Assembly (NCBI RefSeq): GCF_000426525.1
Contig: NZ_AUFN01000016.1
Location: 103,964 to 167,963, forward strand
Origin: Nocardioides alkalitolerans DSM 16699
Lineage (GTDB): Bacteria; Actinomycetota; Actinomycetes; Propionibacteriales; Nocardioidaceae
Direction of reading: 5' to 3'
Length of the DNA stretch: 64,000 nucleotides
Part shown: positions 8,194 to 16,444 of the stretch, piece by piece
Numbering within the stretch: position 1 is the stretch's first letter
How the letters are laid out: the number at the start of each line of letters is the position of its first letter
Made by a program: the position numbers and the translations under genes
Notes under the pieces: generated by a model
Told to the model about the DNA's origin: nothing
The model's database searches: none
The model's input: the letters and a program-made list of their open reading frames with translations, nothing else

Positions 8194-9452
8194 CGTCTTC
8201 TGCCGAAGACGCCCCGGCCCGGTTCGATGTCCTGATCGTCGGTGGGGGCCATGCCGCGGTGCAGGTCGCGGCGGGATTGGCCGGAAAGTACGAGGGCAGT
8301 GTCGGCGTGCTCTCGGCCGAGCTGCACCACCCGTACCAGCGCCCGCCCCTCACGAAGGGCTACCTGTCGGGCGAGGTCGACGAGCACGAGCTCCTCCTGC
8401 GGCCTGCGTCGTTCTGGGAGGCGCCCGGGGTCAGCCTCCTCCTCGGGCACCGCGTCACGGCGGTCGATGCTGAGGCACACGTCGTCTCCACGCAGCACGG
8501 CGTCCGTTACAGCTACGGCACCCTCGTCTGGGCTGCCGGGGCCGAGCCGCTGCGGATCGGGCTCACAGGCGCCGATCTGCCGGGAGTGCACGAGCTACGC
8601 ACGCTTGCCGACACTGCCCAGTTCAAGCGGGAGATCGGTCCGGGCGCACGGGTCGTCGTCATCGGTGGCGGGTACGTCGGGCTCGAGGCTGCCAGTGCGA
8701 GCGTCCATGCTGGCGCTGAGGTCAGCGTGGTGGAGGCGCAGTCGCGGCTCCTGTCGAGGGTGACCGGCGCCGACGTCGCCGAACACGTTCGCCAGCACCA
8801 TCTCGCCAGCGGCGTCACGATCGAACTGGACGCCACCGTCGTCGGTGTGATGGACCGCGGTGGCCGGGCCGGTGGGGTGGTGCTCGGCGACGGCCGTGAG
8901 CTCGCGGCGGACGTCGTCCTCATCTCCGTCGGAATCCGACCGGCCAGCTCCGTGCTGGCTGACGCCGGGGCACGCTGCAGCAACGGCGTCGAGATCGACC
9001 TGCGAGGTCGCACCAGCCTGCCTGACGTCTACGCCGCCGGGGACTGCACCTGCTTCCCGACAGAAGACGGGGCGCGGATGCGGCTGGAGTCGCTCCAGAA
9101 CGCCGTCGAGCAAGGTGACGTGGTCGCCCAGACCATCCTGGGCGAAGAGGCGACCTACTCGGTGGTCCCTTACTTCTGGTCCAACCAGGTGAACCTCAAG
9201 ATCAAGACCATCGGGCTGGTCTCGGGTCACGACGAAACCCTGGTCCGCCGCGGACCGGCACCGGGATCCCTGACGGTCGTCTACCTGCGCGGGGGGCGGG
9301 TCTGCGCCGTCGATGCCGTCAACGCCATGAAGGACTACGTCGACGCACGCCATGTCCTCGGGGCGCGGGTGGACCCGAACCTGGTGACCGACCCGACGAC
9401 GCGGTTGCGCGACGCCTTCAGGCCTGAGGTCGCCGGCCACGGAGCTGCATGA
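8190..9452 (+). CDS. FAD-dependent ferredoxin reductase (putidaredoxin reductase type)
   Basis: A 420-aa oxidoreductase with an N-terminal FAD motif (VLIVGGGHAAVQVAAGL), the YQRPPLTKGYL segment, an NAD(P)H motif (VVIGGGYVGLEAAS) and the late FAD segment YAAGDCTCFP. It has the length and order of putidaredoxin/rhodocoxin reductases that pass electrons from NAD(P)H to a [2Fe-2S] ferredoxin. GTG 8190 overlaps the ferredoxin stop (GTGA). It is the natural partner of the adjacent ferredoxin and P450. Confidence 0.93.
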   Translation: MTSSAEDAPARFDVLIVGGGHAAVQVAAGLAGKYEGSVGVLSAELHHPYQRPPLTKGYLSGEVDEHELLLRPASFWEAPGVSLLLGHRVTAVDAEAHVVSTQHGVRYSYGTLVWAAGAEPLRIGLTGADLPGVHELRTLADTAQFKREIGPGARVVVIGGGYVGLEAASASVHAGAEVSVVEAQSRLLSRVTGADVAEHVRQHHLASGVTIELDATVVGVMDRGGRAGGVVLGDGRELAADVVLISVGIRPASSVLADAGARCSNGVEIDLRGRTSLPDVYAAGDCTCFPTEDGARMRLESLQNAVEQGDVVAQTILGEEATYSVVPYFWSNQVNLKIKTIGLVSGHDETLVRRGPAPGSLTVVYLRGGRVCAVDAVNAMKDYVDARHVLGARVDPNLVTDPTTRLRDAFRPEVAGHGAA

Positions 9453-9952
9453 ACTCCCCGACGGGCGTCGTGCTGTCCTGGGCGGTGCGCCCGAGCTTCC
9501 GGCAGTACGTGGCCGATCTGCCCGACGGCCGTGAGGAGTGGAGCGGTGTCACGTTGTCATCCGGGGGAGCGGTGGAGTTCCCTGCCGACCCCGGGGCCCC
9601 TATCGCGCCGGCTGCTGGAAGGACCAGCGTGACCTATGCCTTCACGGGGGCCATCAGCTGGTGGGGACATGGCGGTGCTCTCCGCGTTCAGGTGCGCGAC
9701 CCGCATCTCCACCTGGTCGGTGAAGGGCGCAGCACGTTGTCCGTGCGACAAGCTGGGAACGGCGCTGACGGACGACCGGTGATCGCGGCATTCGTCGAGC
9801 ACCACGTCGACGCCGGCATCCTCCACGTACCCCTTCCGCGGTTGACGTGGGACGGGGTCAGTCTGTTCGGCGACGTGTACGAGGTGGGTGCGCCCCTCGC
9901 CCCGCTGCAGGTCGCCCTCGGTCACCAGGAGGTGAGCACATGCGGGCCGTGA
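9449..9952 (+). CDS. HtaA-domain protein without signal peptide
   Basis: A 167-aa protein that begins with LSWAVRPSFRQYV and contains FTGAISWWGHGGALRVQVRDP. This is the pattern of the HtaA heme-binding domain, including the Tyr and the Gly-His pair that line the heme pocket in corynebacterial HtaA. Unlike those surface heme receptors it has no signal peptide, membrane segment or sorting signal, so it should be cytoplasmic. The ATG overlaps the ferredoxin reductase stop. Placement in a P450 operon suggests heme delivery or a heme- or lipid-like ligand role; this is inference. Confidence 0.7.
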   Translation: MNSPTGVVLSWAVRPSFRQYVADLPDGREEWSGVTLSSGGAVEFPADPGAPIAPAAGRTSVTYAFTGAISWWGHGGALRVQVRDPHLHLVGEGRSTLSVRQAGNGADGRPVIAAFVEHHVDAGILHVPLPRLTWDGVSLFGDVYEVGAPLAPLQVALGHQEVSTCGP

Positions 9953-10866
9953 GAGTGCATGGCAGTGGCGGACCCGAGGTACTGCGCATGACGGAGGTGC
10001 CCGACCCGGAGCCCGGGCCGGGAGAGGTGGTGCTGAGGGTCGCGGCGAGAACCGTCAACCCCACCGACACCATGCGCCGATCGGGCGCCGCCGCCTGGCG
10101 CGTGCCGCCCGACGGCCCGTACGGAGTGGGAATGGACGCCTCGGGAACGATCGAGCAGGTGGGTGCCGGGGTCGACCTGCACGTGGGTGACCGCGTCGTC
10201 GCTCTCGTCCTGCCCTCCCAGGACAGAGGAGCGTACGACGAGCTGGTCGCGGTGCCCGCGACCCAGGTCGCGCGAGCCCCCGTCTCGATCGACCTGGTCT
10301 CATCCGCGACGTTGCCGATGAACGGCCTCACGGCCATCCTCGCGTTGGACGCCCTCGCGTTGCGGCCTGGGGCGGTCCTCGCCGTCACCGGTGCGGCAGG
10401 CGCTGTCGGCGGGTACGCGATCCAGCTGGCCAAGGCGCGGGGACTCCGGGTGGTCGCCGACGCCTCCAAGGCCGACGAGGAGCTCGTCCGCAGTTTCGGA
10501 GCCGATCGGATAGTGCCGCGCGGCTCGAGTTTCGCCGAGTCCGTGAGGGACCTGGAGCCAGACGGCGTACCAGGTCTCCTCGACGGCTCCGTCCAGGGAC
10601 CCGAGGTCCTGCCAGCCGTGTCGGACGGAGGCACAGTCGCCGTTCTCCGGCCTCCTGACTTCGAGGAGAGCCGCGTGGACGTGCGCTTCGTGAGGGTCTC
10701 CACAGCCGTCGAGCGGCCGGGTCTGCTCGACGAGATCGTCGGGCACGCGGAGGCTGGCCGGATGACGACGAGAGTTGCCTGTCGCCTTCCGCTTGCCTCG
10801 GCTGCGGAGGCGCATCGGCTCCTTGAGCGTGGCGGGCTCCGTGGCCGCATCGTCCTCGTTCCCTGA
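9940..10866 (+). CDS. Zinc-independent MDR quinone oxidoreductase-like protein
   Basis: A 308-aa medium-chain reductase of the quinone oxidoreductase/enoyl reductase type. It has an N-terminal GroES-like domain (PGEVVLRVAARTVNPTD), then AVTGAAGAVGGYAIQLAKARG as the NADPH-binding loop. There are no Zn ligands. AGGAGG at 9928-9933 selects ATG 9940, which overlaps the HtaA-domain gene by 13 bp. It probably reduces an enone or enoyl intermediate of the pathway. It lies in the P450 operon. Confidence 0.85.
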   Translation: MRAVRVHGSGGPEVLRMTEVPDPEPGPGEVVLRVAARTVNPTDTMRRSGAAAWRVPPDGPYGVGMDASGTIEQVGAGVDLHVGDRVVALVLPSQDRGAYDELVAVPATQVARAPVSIDLVSSATLPMNGLTAILALDALALRPGAVLAVTGAAGAVGGYAIQLAKARGLRVVADASKADEELVRSFGADRIVPRGSSFAESVRDLEPDGVPGLLDGSVQGPEVLPAVSDGGTVAVLRPPDFEESRVDVRFVRVSTAVERPGLLDEIVGHAEAGRMTTRVACRLPLASAAEAHRLLERGGLRGRIVLVP

Positions 10867-10904
10867 CGTCTCGCCCACGTCACCAACCCCGCTAGGAGAT
10901 CACC

Positions 10905-11573
10905 ATGGTCGAGTCATCGGACGACCTCGGAGTCGTCGAGGACGGCTCCACGATCGAGGTGATGCTGTACGACGTCCAACCTGGGCGCATGGACGACGCG
11001 GTGCGTGCGTTCCAGGAGACCTTCGCGAGCTTCCGACCCGCGGGCTTCACGGTCCTGTTCGCCGCAGCCGACGTCGCGCACCATCGCCTCATCTGGGTCC
11101 ACCGCTACGAGCGCGGATTCGACTTGGGAGAACGGTTCTACCTCGGCAAGTACCCCGACCTGGTCCACTGCCTGTGGGCCGGTACACGGTACGACGCCGT
11201 GGCCGCGTCCGCAGACCTGCCGGCCCGGCCGCGCGCGAGCGCGCCGCCACCACCGCCGCGGACGCTCGCTGAGCTGGCCGACGGCCCCACCGTCGAGCTC
11301 AAGGTCTACGAGGTGAAGCAGGGGCATTGGGTGCCGTTCCTCGAGTACTGGCGGAGGATCGTCACGCTGCGCCGCGCCGCTGGCTTCAAGGTGGAGTTCG
11401 CCGTGGCAGACATCCCGGGTCACCGGTTCGTCTGGGGCGTCAGCGTCGACGGTGACTTCACCGGCCAGAACGAGACCTACCTCGACGGCGAAGACCGGCG
11501 TGCGGCCAACGTCATCTCGGATCACATCGGCCGCTTCGAGATCCCGAAGGTCGTCTACCTGCCAGTCAGCTGA
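10905..11573 (+). CDS. NIPSNAP-like protein with two tandem domains
   Basis: A 222-aa protein built of two similar halves joined by a Pro/Ala-rich linker near residues 105-120. The first runs from IEVMLYDVQPGRMDDAVRAFQ and the second from VELKVYEVKQGHWVPFLEYW. Both end in a hydrophobic strand with RxIWV/RFVWG. This is the ferredoxin-like dimeric alpha/beta barrel of NIPSNAP proteins, here as an internal duplication. AGGAG precedes ATG 10905. The function is unknown; such folds often bind hydrophobic or aromatic ligands, which would fit the P450 operon it closes. Confidence 0.65.
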   Translation: MVESSDDLGVVEDGSTIEVMLYDVQPGRMDDAVRAFQETFASFRPAGFTVLFAAADVAHHRLIWVHRYERGFDLGERFYLGKYPDLVHCLWAGTRYDAVAASADLPARPRASAPPPPPRTLAELADGPTVELKVYEVKQGHWVPFLEYWRRIVTLRRAAGFKVEFAVADIPGHRFVWGVSVDGDFTGQNETYLDGEDRRAANVISDHIGRFEIPKVVYLPVS

Positions 11574-11593
11574 GCACGGGGGTCTCATTTGAT

Positions 11594-11643
11594 GAGCAGG
11601 GCGAGGCGCCCGTTCCGTCGTACGGGGCGGGCGCCTCGTGCTC
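11594..11643. terminator. Strong bidirectional hairpin terminator
   Basis: CGAGGCGCCCG at 11602-11612 pairs perfectly with 11628-11638. A further GAGCA/TGCTC pair (11594-11598 with 11639-11643) extends the stem past a small bulge. It lies between the end of the P450 operon and the convergent CoA-transferase gene. Confidence 0.8.
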
Positions 11644-11805
11644 CTCTGGTGTCACGCGGCTGGCGCGGGTGTCGGCGGCGGGCGCGCGGTCATGTCCATT
11701 TGCGGGGCGCTCGGTGCGTCGGGTCGGGGAGGACGCTCCATGCGCTGCTCTCCCGCGGTCCGCAAGCACCTCAGTCCGCAGCAGTCGCGTCATGCTGTCG
11801 AGTTC

Positions 11806-12918
11806 TCATTGCGCCGTCGCGGCGCCCTGACTCCACTCAGTCAAGACGGCCTGCACGTCCACTGCAGTGCTGGGCGGAGGGGATGGGCGGCCAGCACCGG
11901 TACGCGAGAAGCGAGGCGCCGGTAACGGCTGGATGATGCCGTTCAGGTCAGCGACGACCTCGCGCTCCACCAGGTGCGGGTGCTGGCTCGCCTCGGTGAG
12001 CGTCAGGACCGGCGTCACGCATGCGTCGATTCCGGCGAACGTCGCAGTCCATTCTTCCCGGGTGCGCTGCAGGAACGCGTCAGTCAAGCGGGCGTGAACG
12101 GTGGGCCAGCCGGCACGGTCGTGCTGTTCGGGAAGGTCGGCGTCGGCCAGGCCGACCGTCTCGAGCAGGCGTCGGTAGAACTGAGGCTCGACCGAGCCGA
12201 CCGCCATGTACTTGCCGTCGGCGCACTCGTAGGTGTCGTAGAAGGGAGCTCCGCCGTCCAGCAGGTTGGTGCCGCGTTCCTCGTGCCATGAGCCGCCGCC
12301 GGACATCGACCAGAGCATGTGTGCGAGGACGCTGGCGCCATCCACCATCGCCGCGTCGACGACCTGACCGACGCCGGAGCGGTCGCGTTCCCACAGTGCG
12401 GCGAGGATCCCCGTCAGCAGGAACATCGATCCGCCCCCGAAGTCTCCGATCAGGTTGAGCGGCGGGACGGGGCGCGCGTCGGGGCGACCGATCGCATGGA
12501 GGATGCCCGCCACTGCCAGGTAGTTGATGTCGTGGCCCGCGCGGTCGACCAACGGGCCGTCCTGGCCCCAGCCCGTCATGCGGCCGTAGACGAGACGCGG
12601 GTTCGCGGTCAAGCAGTCATCGGGGCCGAGGCCGAGACGCTCGGTCACCCCGGGGCGGTACCCCTCGATGAGCACGTCCGCCTGAGCCACGAGGTCGAGG
12701 ACCCGCTGACGGTCGCCCTCGTTCTTGAGGTCGGCTTGGACGATGCGCCGCCCGCGCAGCTGTTCGTTGCGTCCCTGGGCACCCAGCCCGAATACGCCAT
12801 CGGGGCGCTCGACGCGCACCACGTCGGCGCCGAGGTCGGCGAGGATCATGGCGGCGTGCGGGCCGGGCCCGATGCTGGCGAGCTCGACGACGCGAAGACC
12901 CGCGAGAGGTCCAGCCAT
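11806..12918 (-). CDS. CaiB/BaiF family CoA-transferase or alpha-methylacyl-CoA racemase
   Basis: A 370-aa family III CoA-transferase fold protein. Its N-terminus, [37 protein letters not shown], is typical of the alpha-methylacyl-CoA racemase branch. [21 protein letters not shown] and [13 protein letters not shown] follow, with GHDINYLA. The last two match racemases, which invert 2-methyl-branched acyl-CoA so that beta-oxidation can proceed. The ATG at 12918 has AGGAG upstream. A racemase fits the pathway of a methyl-branched (isoprenoid or steroid-like) substrate, but a CoA-transferase remains possible. Confidence 0.88.
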   Translation of the reverse strand: MAGPLAGLRVVELASIGPGPHAAMILADLGADVVRVERPDGVFGLGAQGRNEQLRGRRIVQADLKNEGDRQRVLDLVAQADVLIEGYRPGVTERLGLGPDDCLTANPRLVYGRMTGWGQDGPLVDRAGHDINYLAVAGILHAIGRPDARPVPPLNLIGDFGGGSMFLLTGILAALWERDRSGVGQVVDAAMVDGASVLAHMLWSMSGGGSWHEERGTNLLDGGAPFYDTYECADGKYMAVGSVEPQFYRRLLETVGLADADLPEQHDRAGWPTVHARLTDAFLQRTREEWTATFAGIDACVTPVLTLTEASQHPHLVEREVVADLNGIIQPLPAPRFSRTGAGRPSPPPSTAVDVQAVLTEWSQGAATAQ

Positions 12919-13000
12919 GGTGACTCCTGGGATGAGACGAGGCGCCTGGGGCGCGCTGGATCGTCCGACGCCGGGCGGGGTCGGGGACAAACGTGGGCCG

Positions 13001-13783
13001 TCAAGAGGGGAGGCCGGCCTCGACGGACTCAGGAGACCCCGCGGACTGCAATGCGCCGGACGCCGGCGTGGACGTGCTCGTCTCCGAGGCCGGAGCAGAC
13101 GCGTCGTCGACAGCTCCGAGGCCGATGGCCTCGGCTGCCTCTGCCGCCACGACGGCCGCGGGATCGGTGGCCAGGGCGCGGTACGTCTGGTCGATGAAGG
13201 TCGCCAGGACGGCCTCTGAGTCGATGCTCTCGGGGTCGAGCTTCCACAGGTAGCCGACTCCGCGGAGCTGGGCCACGATGACCGCAGCCTGCTGCTCGGG
13301 ATCGACCCCCGGGATGATCGAGCCGTCCTCGAGGCCATTCCGGATGTACTCCGCCATGCGAGTGCGCTGCCCCCGATGGAACTCGATGAAGCGTTCGCGG
13401 AGCTCGGGGACCGGTCCTGCGGCCTCGAAGATCAACGCATACAGGATCGTGAGTGACTTCGGGTTCTTGGCGTACGCGTTCTTGATGCCCGTCAGCATCA
13501 CGTGGAGGGCGTCGAGGCCCGTGAGTCCACGCTGCACGGGCGCCACGGTCTCGACGTCCCACCGGTGGACGATCTCGTCGACCAACGCTTCCAGCAGCTT
13601 CCCCTTCGACCCGAAGCGAGCGGTCGCGAGGCTGCGGCTGTATCCAGCACGCTCGCCGACCGTCGCCAGGGTCATGGACTGGTAGCCGCCCTCGGCGACC
13701 AGCTCACCCGCAGCGCGCACGAGCAGACGCGTGGATCGCTCTGAACGAACCTGGTGACCGTTGAGGGTCGGGTTGGCAGTCAT
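13001..13783 (-). CDS. TetR family transcriptional regulator
   Basis: A 260-aa TetR protein. The helix-turn-helix lies at about residues 20-65 ([51 protein letters not shown]), followed by a helical ligand domain and an Ala/Ser/Thr-rich C-terminal tail. AAGGAGAG precedes the ATG. It sits among beta-oxidation genes on the same strand, so it is the likely regulator of the catabolic island with an acyl-CoA or substrate ligand. Its own upstream region carries the inverted repeat CTTG-TCGG-CAAG. Confidence 0.9.
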   Translation of the reverse strand: MTANPTLNGHQVRSERSTRLLVRAAGELVAEGGYQSMTLATVGERAGYSRSLATARFGSKGKLLEALVDEIVHRWDVETVAPVQRGLTGLDALHVMLTGIKNAYAKNPKSLTILYALIFEAAGPVPELRERFIEFHRGQRTRMAEYIRNGLEDGSIIPGVDPEQQAAVIVAQLRGVGYLWKLDPESIDSEAVLATFIDQTYRALATDPAAVVAAEAAEAIGLGAVDDASAPASETSTSTPASGALQSAGSPESVEAGLPS

Positions 13784-13789
13784 CGGCTC

Positions 13790-13815
13790 TCCTTAACTTG
13801 TCGGCAAGACAGCAA
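13790..13815. promoter_or_regulatory. Candidate autoregulatory operator of the TetR gene
   Basis: CTTGTCGGCAAG at 13797-13808 is a 4-bp-arm inverted repeat directly upstream of the TetR ribosome-binding site. It shares CTTGTY with the candidate sites at 30, 6540 (reverse) and 18154. It also resembles the TTGTT-AGCC-AACAA repeat before the thiolase. Confidence 0.35.
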
Positions 13816-13878
13816 GATATAAGGCGATGGTCTTGCGCGACCCCGATGTCCCGGCTGCGGTCCGGAAGTTCTGCGCAT

Positions 13879-15087
13879 TTATCGGAACGGGGTCGGAGGC
13901 AGGAGTCGATCGGAGATGAGCCGCTGCATGATCTCCGAGGTCCCTTCGAAGATCTTGGTCAGCCGCGCGTCTCGCCAGTAGCGCTCGATCGGGAAGTCCG
14001 TGGTGTAGCCGGCTCCGCCGTGCAGCTGGAGCGCTTCGGAGGTGACCCGCTCGGACATCTCGGCAGCGGCGTACTTGAGCATCGCCGCGCGGACCTCGCT
14101 CGCCTCGCCGTTGTCGACGTCCGTGGCGATCTCGTACATCAGGGCCCGGCACAGCTCGATCTCGGACGCCATCGAGGCGATCTTGAACCGTGCGTTCTGG
14201 AAGTCAGCGATCGGGTGTCCGAACTGCTCCCTTTCCTGGACGTACTTGATGGAGTCCTCCAGCGCCCCGCGCGCCAGGCCGATCGAGCGCGCGGCGGTGT
14301 GGATGCGAGGTGTGAGCATCCCTTCTGCCACGCGCTTGAACCCGCGGTCAGGCACCGCCGACGTCTCGTACCCGATCAGCCCGTCCTCCGGCACGAAGCA
14401 GTCGTTGAAGGACAGCTCGAAGGTGTGCCAACCGTGGTAGCCGATCTTGCGGACGGCTGTGCCCGAGCAACCGGGCGGGAACTCGCCGGGAGTCTTGTGC
14501 AGGATGAACCGGCGGATGCCGTCGTGCCGGTTCGCGGGGTCGAACGGCGTGGTCCGGGCAACGACGACGATCCCGTCGGCTTGGTCGGCGAACGTGCACC
14601 ACATCTTCTGGCCGTTGATGACCCAGCCGCCGTCCACCTTGTCGGCCCGGGTACGAATCGAGGCGATGTCGGATCCTGCGCCCGGCTCGCTCATGGCGAA
14701 GGCGCCCAGCCATTCCCCCCGCGCCGCGCGTGGCAGGATTTCTGCGCGCTGGCTCGGGTCGAGACCAGCGGCCACACCCGAGCGGGTGATGATGCTGGCC
14801 ACGCTCATCCATGCGCGTGCGAGCTCCTCGGTGATGAGCGCGTACTCAAAGACCCCTAGGCCGAGTCCACCCATGTCCTCGGGAATGAGGATGCCGAAGA
14901 AGCCCAGGTCGGACATCTTGCGACGCAGGGCGTCCGGGATGATGCCACGCTCGGGGTCGAGCTCGTTGGCGACCGGCAGCACTTCGCGCATCGCGAAGTC
15001 GCGCGCCAGCTCCTGGATGGCTTCGCGCTCCTCCGTGCGGTACGCCGACGGGATCTTCGGACGGGGGTCGACCAGGGGTCGTGCCAC
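13879..15087 (-). CDS. Acyl-CoA dehydrogenase
   Basis: A 402-aa acyl-CoA dehydrogenase with all family signatures: FAMSEPGAGSDIAS and GWVINGQKMWCTFADQAD for FAD/substrate, YVQEREQFGHPIADFQNARFKIA, and the C-terminal LHGGAGYTTDFPIERYWRDARLTKIFEGTSEIMQ. In this last block EGT carries the catalytic Glu. GTG 15087 is chosen because AGAGG lies 5 bp before it and upstream codons do not look like the family. Unlike the 3.7/4.8 kb pair, this enzyme looks self-sufficient (homotetramer). Confidence 0.9.
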   Translation of the reverse strand: MARPLVDPRPKIPSAYRTEEREAIQELARDFAMREVLPVANELDPERGIIPDALRRKMSDLGFFGILIPEDMGGLGLGVFEYALITEELARAWMSVASIITRSGVAAGLDPSQRAEILPRAARGEWLGAFAMSEPGAGSDIASIRTRADKVDGGWVINGQKMWCTFADQADGIVVVARTTPFDPANRHDGIRRFILHKTPGEFPPGCSGTAVRKIGYHGWHTFELSFNDCFVPEDGLIGYETSAVPDRGFKRVAEGMLTPRIHTAARSIGLARGALEDSIKYVQEREQFGHPIADFQNARFKIASMASEIELCRALMYEIATDVDNGEASEVRAAMLKYAAAEMSERVTSEALQLHGGAGYTTDFPIERYWRDARLTKIFEGTSEIMQRLISDRLLPPTPFR

Positions 15088-15100
15088 GACAACCTCTTCT

Positions 15101-15124
15101 ATTGTTGGTTGGCTAGTTAATACT
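15101..15124. promoter_or_regulatory. Candidate operator upstream of the acyl-CoA dehydrogenase
   Basis: Read on the reverse strand, TAGCCAACCAACAAT matches TAGCCAACAAACAA upstream of the thiolase with one mismatch in the first 14 bases. It lies 14-37 bp before the GTG start. This links the first operon and this gene to one regulator. Confidence 0.4.
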
Positions 15125-15345
15125 TCGAGGCTAGTCTGTGGCGCGGGCCACGACAACCCCAGGTGCGTGAGTGTGGGGTGTGCTGCTGCACGACGCGGCA
15201 GTTGTCGGTGGTCGACAAGCAAAGACGACACTGGTTGGTCCTGCGGACCTAGCCCCGTTCTGCGCCTTCCGGCTGAGGCCGGCGCCTCGGGTAACCAGCA
15301 CCCTTCCGGAGCCCCTGGGCTCCTCCACCACAAGAGACGGGCACA

Positions 15346-16440
15346 ATGGCGAAGCAACTCGAGTTCTGGACCAACTTCACCGAGACCGACCCGCGGGCCG
15401 CTGCCCAGCAGGCACTCCAGTTCGAAGCCGACGGCTGGGACGGGGCCGTCATGGTCGACTCGCAGTGCATGTTCGCAGAGGTGTGGGTCTACCTCACGAT
15501 GTGCGCTCAGGCGACCGATCGGATCAAGCTCGGCACCGGCGTGACGAACCTCGTCACCCGGCACCCGTCCGTCACCGCAGCCGCCGCGGCGTCACTTCAG
15601 CTCGTCTCCGGTGGGCGTGCCTCGCTCGGCATCGGTCGTGGTGACTCCGCACTTGCGTACGTCGGAGCCTCCCCGCAGAAGATCTCCCAGTTCGAGCACT
15701 ACCTGGACGTCGTGCAGACCTATCTCCGTGGAGACGAGGTCGCCATGGCCGATGCCAGCGCGATGTTGGTCGGCGCCAAGGTCGGGTTCGACAACCTGGC
15801 GATCGGGTCGGCGCCGCCCGGTAGCCGCATGAAGTGGCTCGACGCGTTCGAGATGGACAAGGTCCCGGTCGAGGCCTACGCCACGGGGCCCCGCGCCATT
15901 GCCGCCGCCGGTCACATGGCAGACAACGTGATGCTCATGTTGACCGCCGAGGTGCAGCGCGTGGCGTGGGGAATCGGGCTCGTTCGCGAGGCAGCCGCTG
16001 CCGCGGGGCGCGACGGCGTCGGCATCGGATGTGCCCTGATGGTCGTACCGCACGACGACCCGCAGGTGGCGCGTGACCTCGCCCGTCCCCAGGTCGCCAG
16101 CCAGGCCCGGTTCTCCGTGATGAACCACAAGGTGATCGGCCCGGCGACCGACGCACAGACGGAGACGCTGCTCGCGATCGCGAAGGCCTACGACATGAAC
16201 AAGCACGGCGCGGTGGAGGGGGCGACCTCGTCGCACGCCGACGCCGCCGACGACGAGTTCGTCGACCAGTACGGCGTCGTCGGGACGGTTGACGCGTGCG
16301 TCGAGCGACTCCTGGAGCTGAAGAGCCTCGGGGTGGACCGGATGAGCCTGTGGCTGCCCTACGCGAGGAACGACGTGTCGCGCCGCTCCTACGACCTGCT
16401 CATGGGTGAGGTCCTGCCGCGCGTGCGCGCCTCCGCGTAG
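15346..16440 (+). CDS. LLM-class F420-type oxidoreductase
   Basis: A 364-aa luciferase-like (TIM-barrel) protein. It has LEFWTNFTETDPRAAAQQALQFEADGWDGAVMVDS at the N-terminus, IKLGTGVTNLVTRHPSVTAAAAASL, and SGGRASLGIGRGDSAL. These match the F420-dependent branch (Mer/Fgd-like), which uses reduced F420 or F420 for hydride transfer. The 5' region from 15088 to 15345 is a divergent intergenic stretch shared with the acyl-CoA dehydrogenase. The gene converges with the ferredoxin reductase gene only 4 bp away. The substrate is not known. Confidence 0.85.
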   Translation: MAKQLEFWTNFTETDPRAAAQQALQFEADGWDGAVMVDSQCMFAEVWVYLTMCAQATDRIKLGTGVTNLVTRHPSVTAAAAASLQLVSGGRASLGIGRGDSALAYVGASPQKISQFEHYLDVVQTYLRGDEVAMADASAMLVGAKVGFDNLAIGSAPPGSRMKWLDAFEMDKVPVEAYATGPRAIAAAGHMADNVMLMLTAEVQRVAWGIGLVREAAAAAGRDGVGIGCALMVVPHDDPQVARDLARPQVASQARFSVMNHKVIGPATDAQTETLLAIAKAYDMNKHGAVEGATSSHADAADDEFVDQYGVVGTVDACVERLLELKSLGVDRMSLWLPYARNDVSRRSYDLLMGEVLPRVRASA

Positions 16441-16444
16441 CGGC

